Below are positions 31,260 through 42,745 of a stretch of DNA of 64,000 bases, in pieces. Positions within the stretch are counted from its first letter, which is position 1; the number at the start of each line of letters is the position of its first letter. The stretch covers positions 48,856,627-48,920,626 of the forward strand of contig NC_077223.1 in assembly GCF_024763615.1 (NCBI RefSeq), given 5' to 3'. The notes beneath the pieces were generated by a model. That model had not been told where the DNA came from. It worked only from the letters and a program-made list of their open reading frames with translations, and searched no databases. The DNA comes from Phlebotomus papatasi (lineage: Eukaryota; Arthropoda; Insecta; Diptera; Psychodidae). A program made the translations under genes and the position numbers.

Positions 31260-32724
31260 GGGGGAGGCTTTGAACTTTCGCACACAAAAATGATATTCAA
31301 GTTCAGTGATTTTTTCTGACTACCATGCAAACCGTATGGATTCTCCAACTATGCCAAAAAAATGTCTTACTTATAAGGTTCATAATCCCACCAAACAAAA
31401 TCCCAGGAAATCCTTAGATTTTCCTCCAGAGGAAAATGAAAATTTAATGGCGATTTGTCCGATAGATGAATCAAGTTTCTATTATCGCACACGATTCACG
31501 CCATCATTGAACACCCCATTTTCACCGTAAATTTTGCACCGGACACTAAAAGTTGCACATCATTGTTTAAAGGGAACTCTAATCTACTTGATTAAACCAT
31601 TTTTATAAGGAATAAAACATTTTAATATCACTTTTTTGGAACTTTTCTGAGAGATGTTTAATTGACATTAAAAACCATTTTTTTGCTTGATTCTACGAGA
31701 ATTTCACTCCGGAAACGGTTAAATCTGATGAATACTTTCTTGAAAAGTCCAAATATCACCAAATTTACACGAATCAATAAGTTTTTAAAGCTAAAAATTG
31801 ACTAAAACTCTGCAAGCGAGAAGACCACACAAGATTCCACCATTCCTCCACGGAGCCGGATATGCACAAAAACATTTGAATGCGCATCATTGAAGATTTC
31901 TCTGTTCCTGCAACTGCAGGAATCGGGATTTAGAACAGATATTGAGCTTCAGCAGGTGAACAAGCTAAAATTTTCACAAAACATCTTCTTACGGACAATT
32001 TCTTTTCTTTGTCATGCAAAACAACACAATAGTGAGGTTATGTCAAAGATTGTCAAAAACCAGTTGTAAACTGTATGAGCTTATTGCAGATGTGATTCTT
32101 TCATTGCACATTCAATTTGTGCAAGCTTGAAAAATATTTTTATATCAAAGAAATGTAAAATTGCTTAATAATTACTCAACTGCAGCCTATTTGAGTCAAA
32201 TTACTTCTTGTTTATCAACTTTACGATTTTTAAGTTTTACTTTTTAGTGGTGGATCAAATCGGTAGATTACAATAGATGTGAATATGAGGGATCGCATCT
32301 AAAATTAAGTTTCTTGGAAAATGTGAGAGAAGCCATGTCTTCTATGTGCGATCGATGAATCTGAGTCAAGTTTGTGAATTTCGTTCCACCCACAAAAAGT
32401 GTCTGTTCAGCCTAAAAGATTTTTACATAAATCTGATTCCTAATAACCCTTCTACCCTCTGTGATAGTAGTTTTTCAGAAAAGTGATATTAATTCTGCAC
32501 AATCGTATGAAATATTGCACAGCAAAATTACAGTTTTGGACCTGTTTTTATTTTTTGCTTCCTGAAACTAGGAAAAAAGGATTAGACTCTCAATTTTTTC
32601 AGGAAAGATGGGATTTAAGGTTAGCTATTACAATATATAGCCATATGTGAGATTCATAAAGAAATATGGGAGAAATATGAAGTGTCTGAAGGTAGCGTAT
32701 GTGCGAACGATCAAAGCCTCCCCC
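31260..32724. mobile_element. TA-flanked TIR element GGGGGAGGCTTTGA
   Basis: Left GGGGGAGGCTTTGAACTTTC then GCACA; right TGTGCGAACGATCAAAGCCT then CCCCC; TA flanks (31258-31259, 32725-32726). 1465 bp. Contains a 74-codon plus frame at 31306-31530 (NRMDSPTMPKKCLTYKVHNP within it) and no transposase catalytic motif. Only copy in the window. Non-autonomous Tc1/mariner-like by its target. Confidence 0.75.
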
Positions 32725-32726
32725 TA

Positions 32727-33970
32727 TGTGTATGATTAGAATTAAAATAGTATTAAAACATATTCGTATTTATTGAATTTATATTATACATTTATTATCA
32801 GAATCATATGAATTTTGATTCGCACTGCAGAAACTACATAAATAACATTCATGCAAGCAAAATTTTGAAATCGATAACTTTCGATGTTTGACAGTTCTGA
32901 CCGTTGTGACCGTAGTATCGAAGAGATGCACATCGTAGAAAGCAGAGTACATCTTTTAACCTTACTGGTCATTATTAAATATCCTGACATCCTTTAATAA
33001 TATAGAAGACATTCATTTCATCCGTGTTTCATTTCATAGCTGAAACCGTATGAAAAAAGTGTTTATTTACAAAATTTAACCAGAAATTTTTAAATAACGT
33101 ACCTCAACTTTGTGTATAAACAAACTGAATTTGTAGACCTTTGATTTGGTTACAATAAGAATCTTACGTTTAATAAATTCATTTACGTTTGTTAATGGTT
33201 TTTCCACTCAAACACAAATGCTTGAGAAAACTGGGCGACAAGAAAAGAAAGCACAAAAAATACGAGCAAAACATGGGGAGAGATACTTGCGAAAATTGTT
33301 GAATATTGAATAAGAAATATTTATGGAAAATCAAATTTGAGGGAATTTCTTCAAACTGCCATTAAATGGAATTTGAGTCTCTCTTAAGCTCTAAAATTTT
33401 CCACATCCCTATATTGGATTATCGATGAGAATCGCGATATTTGAGTTTGTGGATAGACACTCTCAACATCTCAACACACTTTTCTGTGCAGCTTCTGCAA
33501 CAACAAAAAAAACACCCTTCCTTGGGGCGCGAAGATTGCTGAATAATATTAACGCCAGTGTTTCTCGCAAATTCATAAATAAACACAAACTCACGTACGC
33601 AAGAGGATTGCTGAGAGTGTCGATATACATAGCAGGATGTTTTTTTCTACCGCTTTTTCTTAAGCATCTATTCTTTTCACCTTTATTCTGTTGTTCTGCT
33701 TGTTCTAATAATAAATATATTATATGATAATACCTCAAATATTATAGTCATAAATATAATTATTATAGAATATTTTAGATATTTAATTTTTTAATCTTTT
33801 TTTTTAATTGTGTTACAGTGTAATATTTTATAGAAAACTTCTGTAATATTCAAATTCAACTTCTTGACTAAGGCCTGGTCATAAATAAATTTAGATTTCT
33901 ACCCTTGGAAATTATGTCAGACTGTTTGAAATCATCTGTATATCACCAGAGCTAAAGACCAAAAGCTCTT
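32727..33970. other. AT-rich DNA, nothing recognised
   Basis: No repeats shared with the rest of the window. Overlapping frames at 33425-33738 on both strands (100 and 91 aa) contradict each other, and neither has a motif. Confidence 0.45.
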
Positions 33971-33972
33971 AT

Positions 33973-34186
33973 GGGGAAGTGAGGCACCTTCGAAAGTGGG
34001 GCACCTTTAAGATTGGGATTTTTTACCTATTTCTAATTGAAATTGAGCCTTATCGTGATATAATTTAGCTGCACAAACAGATTATGAAGCTGAATTACAT
34101 TGTGATATGGGTCAGTTCCACTTAAACATAGGAGAAAAATCCCAATTTCAAATGTACCCCACTTTCAAAGGTGCCCCACTTCCCCC
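33973..34186. mobile_element. MITE, GGGGAAGTGAGGCACC ends with tandem word
   Basis: Left GGGGAAGTGAGGCACCTTCG then AAAGTGGGGCACCTTT; right AAAGGTGCCCCACTTCCCCC. The word AAGTGRGGCACCTTYGA is written twice at 17-bp spacing on the left, and TGTACCCCACTTTCAAAGGT then GCCCCACTT repeats it on the right. About 214 bp; the target is probably TA. Decayed relative at 22395-23343. Confidence 0.8.
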
Positions 34187-34309
34187 TATATAGTGAGTTA
34201 ATCACAACCCCCTGGCAAGTTGCTTAAAATGGTTAATCGCCTTTATCATTAGCATAACTTTCAATTTTTGCCTACCCTTCTAGGGCCCAAACAGACTTAT
34301 ATGCTGGAC

Positions 34310-34516
34310 ACATGGCTTAAGCCTATTGATAGCTTAACGTAATAATAATTACAAAAGTGATTTGAATAAATCCCCATCACTTTTCCACTAACTAAGCCTT
34401 TTCTCAGCTTAAGCCGAGAGACGGATTAGTCAGAAACTGATGGAAATATAATTTAATCACAATTTTGATTATAATTACATTGAATCATCTCTCGGTTTAA
34501 GTTGTAAGTGTGCTCA
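34310..34516. mobile_element. Diverged MITE, TTAAGCC family copy 2
   Basis: Inverted relative of 22516-22722: CAGCTTAAGCCGAGAGACGG then ATTAGTCAGAAACTGATGGA, and CGGTTTAAGTTGTAAGTGTG. Boundaries approximate. In both places it lies next to a member of the GGGGAAGTG family, which may be chance. Confidence 0.5.
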
Positions 34517-34520
34517 GTAT

Positions 34521-36532
34521 GCATTAGGCTCCAAGGAGCATTTATCGCCATAAATGAGTAGAGATGTCTGATATCTATACGAAAATGATGGCGAAGACTT
34601 TACAAATTTCTTCTATATAACCGCATAAAACAGGCCCATATTCGGGTGAATGGGGAATTTTTATAGCCGAAATATAACAATTTTTTATTTTAGAGTTAAT
34701 CAAGTTATCGTGTACGGTAAAATGTATTGCTTATGACTAAATAAAATATAATCACTCTGTCATATCAATATTATAACTATCGACTGAAGAACTGTCATTT
34801 CTTGTCCATTTTTCTTTAAGACTTGCTCAAATATTTTCCTCAAATGAATAAATATTTATCCTTAACGATTCAGTCACATTTTTTGTGCCTCGTGCACTTT
34901 TATCGCGTATGAAAGTTTAATGCAATAATTGTTTTCCGTTAGAGGCTAAGATATTAGTGAACAAAATTTCATTCCCGACTTGAAATTTTTAAAGAAAAGC
35001 TGAGAAATTAAATAAAACAAAATTGAATAAATTTATTGCTTTTCACATTACATCATTTAAAAAACTTATGGTTCTCAAATTTTTACTGCATGTATTGATA
35101 GAATACAGTGCTTTAAACAATAATTTGGACAAATATCATTGCACTGCAATGTTTTGCGTATAATTTTTCCATTAATTTAAGTTTGGCGTCGCCAATTTTC
35201 TGTATTTTTCCACGCCATAATCTTCTTTTTGTTCTGATAAAATAAAATCAAGATATTGTAACCCGAATAAGTAAGAAAAGCAGAAAATAAAACACATTTA
35301 TATATTTTAGTGATTATATTTACAAGATGTCGTATATCATATTTACATTTTGTAAACTTCTTACGTCAATAATATCACTATACAGCAAAAATGTCAAAAC
35401 ACTGAAAGATTATGCTTTTGATAAACTTTTTCTGCATTCTGGTCACTCATTCTGCAATGTGATTTCATAACAAATGATGTGGAAGCTGTCCTAATGCTTG
35501 TACTTGCGGTACACTGCAATTAAAGGAAGAAAATATTAGCTCTCACAAACGAAGTGGTAATTCACTACTTTTTCATCATTTGCACTTACTTTGTAAAATT
35601 TAATGCCTTTTATCTGTATACTCGATTTTTCTGCACACCTTGGTGCATTTCAGGACTCTAATTAATGTGAGACATCACTTTTTTCACAAATTTTCACTCG
35701 CAGATGAACTTCTGCTTAGTAAACAAAGTAGAATTTGACAATCTGGCAGCGTCATACAAAAAGGAGACAAGTTGTATGTAACTTGTGGCTTTTATGGAAC
35801 AAATGTAACTAAAATATATCAGAACATGATGTTCATTCAATTTCACGACATTATGTGAACATAATAGTATGAATATGTAAGATAAATATACTTTAGAAAT
35901 TTTTGACATAGTTTTATACATTTTCACTCAAAAATAGATTATATTATGACTTGTTTATAGAACTAAAAATGTTTAGTCGTAATTTTAAGGGAAAATAACA
36001 ATATTTTAACTGGAATTTATCAAACAAAATATATTATATGTATTAATAGAAAATAACTGATATTTTCTATACAATTTTTAGTCAAGTTATTATACTGGCA
36101 TTCAACGCACATAATTTTCAGATAATATACATCCATTGCGTTCATACATTATATTTTTAAGAAATAGCTCGATTACGTTGAAAATATGTTGGTTACATTT
36201 GAGACATACATTATTTGGATATCAAATGCCCCTTGGGTGATCATCCAAAGTATTGAGCTTGTGAAATTTAATAGTAAAGATTTATGCAAAATTGTCAGAC
36301 ACTGTGAGAGCTTAGAATCATGGATTAGAGGTCCTTTATATAAATTTCCTTTACAAAATCTTTACTGCTAAAATTTGACAGATAAATATTCTCGAGGATC
36401 TGCCTAAGTCTATTTAAGTTCATACAAAACCAAGTTTTTTGGGATACTTCTAATATACTTTATGTGATTTTATTTTTATTCCTTTTATTTTTGGATGTTT
36501 TAGAAACCGTCTATACGAAAATTTCTCTTATG
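34521..36532. other. AT-rich DNA with one arm of a hairpin repeat
   Basis: Mostly featureless. Near 36366-36420 AAATTTGACAGATAAATATT then CTCGAGGATCTGCC matches the right arm of the hairpin at 36972-37164, an older copy. No gene seen. Confidence 0.4.
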
Positions 36533-36534
36533 TA

Positions 36535-36754
36535 TCGTAGATACGGGTGACTTTGTCCTCCGTGAGTAACTTTGATCCCTTACTGTTCCTAAGCTTTTCT
36601 TTAATTCGAATGTGTAAGAATGGTCCTCACCGATTAGACATGATAGATCGGATCGGTAAATACCTTCATTAACAAGTGTTAGAATTAAAGAAAAGCTTAC
36701 GAACAGGAGGGGATCAAAGTCACCCGCGGAGGACAAAGTCACCCACATCTACGG
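36535..36754. mobile_element. TA-flanked MITE with duplicated GGGTGACTTTG word
   Basis: Left TCGTAGATACGGGTGACTTT then GTCCTCCGTGAGTAACTTTG; right CAAAGTCACCCGCGGAGGAC then AAAGTCACCCACATCTACGG. TA flanks (36533-36534, 36755-36756). GGGTGACTTTG occurs twice per end, 19 bp apart. 220 bp with arms of about 70 bp. Confidence 0.85.
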
Positions 36755-36971
36755 TACTAAAGTAAGTTTTGAATTACAGGTTTCAAAGTCAATAGAATTT
36801 TTAAGAGCGTATTTATCTGCTATTTTACGATAATTTAGGCTCGTTGTGAAGGTCTTGGTATTAGCGAAAGCTTTTAGTCTCACAAAGAAATCTCATTCAT
36901 ATCAGAGAGAAAATAAGAAAAATTTAATATTGCCCACATTTATTTCAAAATCCAAAAATCGAAATATCCTA

Positions 36972-37164
36972 AGGGCCTAAAGAGACTCAGGCTGATCCTC
37001 GAGAATATTTAGCCCGTAAAATTTGGCAGTAAAAGCTTAGATAAAGAAAATTTATCCAAAAGACTTCCGTGAGTGTCAGTGTATGACAGTTTGGGATAAA
37101 TCATTACTGTCAAATTTTGCAGGCTAAATATTCTCGAGGATCAGCCGAGTATATTTGAGCCCTA
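36972..37164. mobile_element. Hairpin MITE with GCTGATCCTCGAGAATATTT arms
   Basis: AGGGCCTAAAGAGACTCAGG then CTGATCCTCGAGAATATTTA on the left is mirrored by AAATATTCTCGAGGATCAGC then CGAGTATATTTGAGCCCT on the right, with ACTGTCAAATTTTGCAGGC matching further in. About 193 bp. Another broken copy near 36.3-36.4 kb. Confidence 0.8.
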
Positions 37165-37167
37165 AGG

Positions 37168-37290
37168 TTCTACACATTAAAAGCAATTTTCTTCAAAAAA
37201 AAATTTTGATGTTTCTATCTACAGCAGTGCAGACGATTTCCTTAAAAAAAGCAAGTTTTGACGAAAATTGCTCGAAATGAGTAGAGATCT
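37168..37290. mobile_element. Decayed copy of the TCTACACATT MITE
   Basis: GTTCTACACATTAAAAGCAA then TTTTCTTCAAA, a middle CTACAGCAGTGCAG (CTACAACGCTGCAG in the 10176 copy), and AAAATTGCTCGAAATGAGTA then GAG at the right. Matches 10176-10314 along its length with many substitutions. Directly abuts the previous hairpin. Confidence 0.6.
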
Positions 37291-38960
37291 TCAATTTCCA
37301 TGCCCTGGTCTATTATTGAATGGCAAATAGTGAATAGGCAAGAACTTGAAAATTTTTAATTTTTGAGCTTAAATTAATTACTAATATAACAAATAGCTGG
37401 AGATTTGCAAAACATTCTGTATTCTTACAACTTGAAAACGATTTTCAAATGATGAGTCCTGAATATAACCCAAAGTTACTCAATTCTTAGTCACAGAATT
37501 GCGATCTTTTTTCACATGATTTTAGGACAAAAAAGTGTATAAATGTGTTCGCTTATTATTGCAACATTATTTACTTTTGTCTGGAATTGAACGAAATCCA
37601 GCCCAATTTCTTATGGAGATGGAAGTAACAAAGTGTTTCTCAAAGTGAATCCCAAGTACTTGAAAAAGTTTCCACGATTTAAATTACAAAGTCTACATAA
37701 GTTCAATGATTAATATAAAAGAGTCATAAAGAAGTAATATGCAATCTTCTTTTTTTTATATAAATTTGTAAGTCCCTTCTCAATTTGTAAACATTTGTCT
37801 AAGTCAGAATTCAGTTTGTGGGTAGGACATCTTGCCTGGTGAATTATGACCCTCTGTAGTGACATGCTTGGCTTCTTCGATGAACATTTCGCAATGCTAA
37901 CGGCTAACGTTCCCCACAGAAGGGAAACAATGTACACCTTTCTTCATGTGAAATACTCTGTGTAATATCGAAAAGGTTCAAACATTGTGTTGACGACATT
38001 GAAACGCACACAATGTATTGTATATATACATTTATCGTTCGCTTTATAAAACGGAAATCGAAATTTGATACTTTGATCCGTGCCAACAACAATTGTTTAA
38101 TAATAGGCTTCAGCATTGAATTTTATTCAGACTTCTTTTCAACACCCTCGAAACAGTTTCTTTTCTTCAATCTCGCCTCACTTTCATTTTTATTCACTCA
38201 CCTACTCTTGAAGTTTTTTTTGCATGGATACAATTTTATTTCCTCAAGCGGATTTGAAGGGCCAAAAGAGGTCTAAGAATTATGGGGAGGAGGTGTGTTA
38301 GTCTGATATTTGAATACTTTGCCACATGATTCTCAGTCAAGAGTGAAACCCAATTCCACCCACTTGAATCAAGAGACTGATTCCTCACACCGTTTGCCAT
38401 GTGAATATTACCACTCTGTGTTATATCGATACCATATCCGGTGCGACTAATGCGTATTTCATTTCCCGTGGAATCCAACGAGCGGAATTTGAGTTCCCGT
38501 CTCGTGTACGGCTTCAGGTCTTCCCGCCTTTTTTGATAGGTGTGAACTCCAGACAATTCACATAGTACACTAAATTACTTTACCTTAGTAAAGTGATTAT
38601 CTCACATGATCTACATTCTTGACAAAATGTGAAAGTTAGAAAATTGAGACCGCATGACGTTATTAGTATACGTTATTACTTTCAGCTGAAATACGTAAAA
38701 TATGAGTTTTAATGGTCCAATGAGGGTGAAGTACCCTTGCGACATTGGCATCATCAGCGAACTAGTGCTTTAAGAACTGTAAAGCTACGCGCACTACCCT
38801 TGAAAATATTCATCCAAAAAAGTTGATCAAATAGAAAAGGACAAAAATGAGTTATAAAAGAACCTATGAGTGAAATTATGAAGTATCTGCTTTTGCAAAA
38901 TAGTGCGAACTTCAAGATATAGGAAGAAACGATATATATGAAAGGAAAATAAACTTTCTA
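37291..38960. other. Mostly single-copy-looking DNA
   Basis: Composition becomes more balanced at about 37780-38010 and 38230-38560. Apart from the exon candidate listed separately, nothing is recognised. Confidence 0.4.
38239..38556 (-). CDS. Weak candidate coding exon, unknown protein
   Basis: The minus frame contains GVHTYQKRREDLKPYTRREL, KFRSLDSTGNEIRISRTGYG and IDITQSGNIHMANG, which has the look of real protein: charged and polar residues well mixed, no A/T-run residues, G and P present. An AG precedes the TTCACACC codon region (near 38550), and a GTGTGAGG that could serve as a splice donor follows AACG near 38392. These are weak signals that arise by chance often. I do not recognise the protein, and no neighbouring exon is seen. 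Beyond about 38390 the frame reads like noise. Confidence 0.2.
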
Positions 38961-38962
38961 TA

Positions 38963-39389
38963 GGGTAAGTGTGTCAAATTCCGGCCAGCTTGCAATTTCG
39001 GCCACCTTTTTTGTTCCTCGAATTTCCATGAACTTTTAGATTTTACGTACTCTAGGGATCATACAATACAAAAGAATAACAAAAAATGTAGCTTCGACAA
39101 ACGAGATGACGTGAAAAAGATATTGGAAGAATTCCCGAAGGGCAAGGAACTATGAGAATGAAGGTGGCCGAAATAGGGTACCAAAGCTATGTCTATATTT
39201 TTATTCATTTTGAAATATATTAAGAATGATTTTAGAGTAAATAAAAACGGTAAACTCTTTACAAGGTTCCAAGCAACACTCTTTCAGAAGAAAGAATAAA
39301 AAAAATCAATTTGTATTTAAAATATTACATATCAAACTTGAGACTTTGACGCTTGCATGCAACTATGCCGAAATTTGGCACACTTACCC
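38963..39389. mobile_element. TA-flanked MITE family GGGTAAGTGTGCC, copy 2
   Basis: Inverted relative to 5007-5431. Starts GGGTAAGTGTGTCAAATTCC, ends GGCACACTTACCC, TA flanks (38961-38962, 39390-39391). Internal landmarks shared with the other copies: TTTGTTCCTCGAATTTCCAT, TAGCTTCGACAAACGAGATG, ACTTGAGACTTTGACGCTTG. Confidence 0.9.
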
Positions 39390-39493
39390 TATAGCATAGT
39401 GCTTTATTGATATAATAATAAATTTTGTAACTTCAATAGTTTTTTAAATAATTTCTTATGTTCTTCAACCTTTTAATGATAATTTTGTAATCA

Positions 39494-39660
39494 GGGAAAA
39501 TTAGGGCACCATCGAACATGGGTTAGCCGTAGCACCGAACACTATTTTTTCATTCTAAACAACTTGGACTATGACTAACATTTCTTCAATGGACAAGCAC
39601 TATAGTACCTATATAAATTTCTACAGGGCTAAAATCTTTATTTGATATTCAATTGTCGAT
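39494..39660. mobile_element. Decayed relative of the 63295 MITE
   Basis: AGGGCACCATCGAACATGGG, GTAGCACCGAACACTATTTT, AAACAACTTGGACTATGACT and CAATGGACAAGCACTATAGT match the left two thirds of 63295-63506 in order. The right terminus is lost, which dates it as older. Confidence 0.6.
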
Positions 39661-40479
39661 GAATTTTCTGCGCAACTTTCTACTCGTCTGAGACCATTCA
39701 AAAAATTTTGCCTGTTTCTGGATAAAAGTTGAACAATGTACATGTTCATCTCCCCATAGCCCGTCATAACAATAACAAGGTATGGACTTCACCGAATGAC
39801 TCCCATGTATCCCCATTGGAACAATTTCATCCATCGTCGTGTTATAAAAATTCAACAAGTTTTTTCCTTAGCCTCAATTTCTTCACCCTGCTGGAAAAGT
39901 TTGTTTGGTGACTACACACAAAAGAGCCATGTAAACTTGAATGTCTCCTATACACAAAATTTTCCATGGGACATAGAATATCGTACTATTTTGATATGAT
40001 TTTTTAATAACTTGATCCACTTGGTTTGTGTAATAATGTTGTATTCTTCTATCGATTTTGATTTTTTTCTGGAGAACTTTTCACACTATTTTTACCAACA
40101 TTTAATTACATTTTGAAATTTATTGATGTGACTTTGTGGCGGTTTTTTCTCTTTCTTCGTACCTAAATACCTTTGTAGTTAAAATCTGTTTTCTTTTTAC
40201 TTTGAAACTGCGTAGAGGAGGCCGGGGTACATTTAGCCAGCTACTGAAGCTTTTTCTTCGCGCATAATTTGTGAAAAAGCGATAAGGTTTGTTTAATGTT
40301 TTTATGTTTTATAAGTAACATTAAACCTTAACATTAAAGTGTTTTATAAGGAAGATAATTAAAAAATTATGTTACATTATGGCTACATGTGGCCCGAGCG
40401 GGGTAGATATAACTAATTTTGGGGTACAAATTGTCACCAGTTTTCCAGTCGAAAATTTAACGGAACATATCAAATATTA

Positions 40480-41546
40480 GGGGAAAGGCTCATAATTTTG
40501 TCCAGTTTCTTATTTTGGACACTTTTAGGATAAAATTGGACACTAAAAATAAATTGATTAAAATTATGGATTTTTATTCCAATATTTGATGAACAATGAA
40601 TTCTATCTTAATATTTGTTCTTTTTGGAAGATTTTAACACTAAATACGTTAAATTTTGAATATGATTTGAGTTGAAATTGCATTGTTGAAAATTTAGTGT
40701 GAGCAATTGCTTACGAGAAATATGACAGAACTTCGTGTTTACTTCAGTCTTATTTAGCTGTGGTGAAGTACTAACAATGTTTCTTCGCTTTTTTTGAGTG
40801 ATATTATTGAATATTCATTGAAAATTATGTTGATTCACGTTAGTGGTGATTTGTACATTTGACTTGAAATGAGATTTGCCTTGTGAATTAGATTTCTCGT
40901 GTGAAAAATGGGAAATTTTTTAAGACATTTACCAGTGAGATGATGGCTCTTATTTTGGACAGTTGTTTTTCTCACGAAATTTTGTGAAGTTTTAGCTTGT
41001 GTGATGACTAGGTTGGGCAAAAGCTTGGAGAAACAAAGGAGCATCATCTCCACGAAAGAGATGTAGCGAGAAATGCCTTGAAAGGCTCCCGGAAAGGCCA
41101 GGGAATGAGCGAATCCGCACGTACTTAGAGTACCGAAGTCAACTCACTTTAATGAATGATATGGAAAGTTTCCGGGCTTCTTGTGACATTCTACGTTTCC
41201 CTTACATGAACAGGGAGAGGACTTGGTAAGATTGGTTCATGAAATGAAGAACAATGGGCATCCTGTTGAGGCGGATTAGCTGTCCAAATTTACAGCCAAG
41301 TTGTCCAAATTAATAACCAAGTTGTCCAAAATTCGAGTCAAATTCACCTCTACATATCAATTCATTTTTAAACGTATTAAGACTAATTTTAGTAAAAACA
41401 AAGACAGTAAACCCTTGCCAAGTTTCTAAACAATCCTTCTGAAAAGAGAGTAACAAAAAAAGTCAATTAGTATTGAAAATATCGCACTTCAAACTTGGAA
41501 CATCGATGCTTAAAAGCAGACTGGACCAAATTATGAGCCTTTACCC
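40480..41546. mobile_element. TIR element family GGGTAAAGGCTCATAATTTT, copy A
   Basis: Left GGGGAAAGGCTCATAATTTT then GTCC; right GGACCAAATTATGAGCCTTT then ACCC; TA flanks (40478-40479, 41547-41548). 1067 bp. The word TTGGACA (or TGTCCAA) recurs at about 22-bp spacing near both ends. Copy B is at 52749-54841 in the opposite orientation. Carries a minus-strand ORF conserved with copy B. Inserted within 40215-42743. Confidence 0.85.
40835..41053 (-). CDS. ORF conserved between the two GGGTAAAGGCTC elements (copy A)
   Basis: 72 codons here, and the same frame stays open upstream to about 41100 (LAFPGAFQGISRYISFVEMM). It aligns with the copy-B frame: MMLLCFSKLLPNLVI against MMLPCCSRHLYNLVF, TTVQNKSHHLTGKCLKKFPI against TPVQNKKYHLTAETLRKLSF, NLIHKANLIS against NVIHKANLTS. 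No known domain recognised. It may be part of a degraded transposase, a captured gene or a fortuitously open frame in homologous DNA. Confidence 0.3.
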   Translation of the reverse strand: MEMMLLCFSKLLPNLVITQAKTSQNFVRKTTVQNKSHHLTGKCLKKFPIFHTRNLIHKANLISSQMYKSPLT

Positions 41547-41635
41547 TATTTCACTTGATATACTGAAGCCCACTAATGTTACATATGTCTTTTAAACCTA
41601 AATGTAAAACTTCAGCCGACTTTTTTCATACAATT

Positions 41636-42170
41636 TTACTGCTCGAGCTTAAAGAGAGAGCAGTTAAATAATCGACTTCTTTTAAACTGTGACACTGCTG
41701 GAGGTCAAACGGTAACAGATATCGACTTCTGGTCGTCAATGACCCCACCCCCCATATAAGATAATATTCTGGGGCAGTCTTTTTGTCTTTTCCTCCAACT
41801 CCTTTCCTTCCCCTCCAAACCCGTGCTTTTTGTTTTTTTTTATTCCTGAAAACATCTCTTATTTTTTTTATTTATATATTTCGTCCTTAGATACCTATGT
41901 TCGAAAAGCATTTTGATATCGAATTTTCGGAGGTCAAAGTTTAACCACTTTCGAGGGCTCATTTTTTAACCGATTTGCTTAAATTTGGATTTTTTAAAAA
42001 GTATTGAAATTTCCAACCTGACTGCGTCAGACTTAATCGGTCATGACTTGATAAAGTACCCGTAAACTGATGTATTTTTCTCAAAAATTTTTCAAAAAGA
42101 TTTTAAATTTGTTCGAAAGCTTCTGACACGACCAGAGGCCAAAACGATGATAAGTCAACATTATCTAGGA
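41636..42170. repeat. Dispersed repeat, relative of 24690-25170
   Basis: Starts ACTGCTCGAGCTTAAAGAGA then GAGCAG, and has ATATCGACTTCTGGTCG, a C-rich CCCCACCCCCC stretch, ATCGAATTTTCGGAGGTCAA then AGTTTAACC, and AATCGGTCATGACTTG. The same order of words as the other members but strongly diverged. Inserted inside 40215-42743. Confidence 0.5.
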
Positions 42171-42745
42171 CAGTCTGTTTTCTTTTTCCCCCACCCCCTC
42201 TTTTTGTAAGTGAGTCAAAATTGGTTTCAAACAATCTGAAAAAAACCATTTCACAAATCGCACATATAAATGACAACATTGCTAGGAATATCGATAGTAC
42301 TTCTTCAACTAACAATTATCTACGTATTAGTGAATAATCATTCGTTGTTTAGCTTGCCACAGAGGAGTGACTACATCTGCCCCAAGGGCTGTTTAAGTGT
42401 TTATCATCTTAAATTACATATCCAAGCCAAATATATTTCTTAAATAACTTTATTAAATTAGAAACAAAGCCAAACTCTAATATATCGGTACTAGACACTC
42501 AGAACTCCAAGTGCTAGGCCAAAAACTGTAGCAGCAAAATTACAATCATATACCCATTTCATAAAAATGCTTCTAAACTGTAGGATATCACGATCAGATT
42601 TATAAAAATTTCAGAAAATATGAGTATGTGTTCCTAATATATTTACTTTGCCAAAGAATACTTTGTCAAATGTACATTTTATGGATAACTAGAAAAACTC
42701 ATTTGTTAATTCTATCCCTGGCTAATTTTACCCCGCTCTCCCCTA

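Larger units (their letters stand above)
40215..42743. mobile_element. 2.5-kb TA-flanked TIR element, GAGGAGGCCGGGG ends, with nested insertions
   Basis: Left GAGGAGGCCGGGGTACATTT then AGCCAG; right CTGGCTAATTTTACCCCGCT then CTCCCC; TA flanks (40213-40214, 42744-42745). Contains the complete TIR element at 40480-41546 and a dispersed repeat at 41636-42170. No transposase recognised. The inner text GGGGTACAAATTGTCACCAG near 40430 echoes the terminus. Confidence 0.7.
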
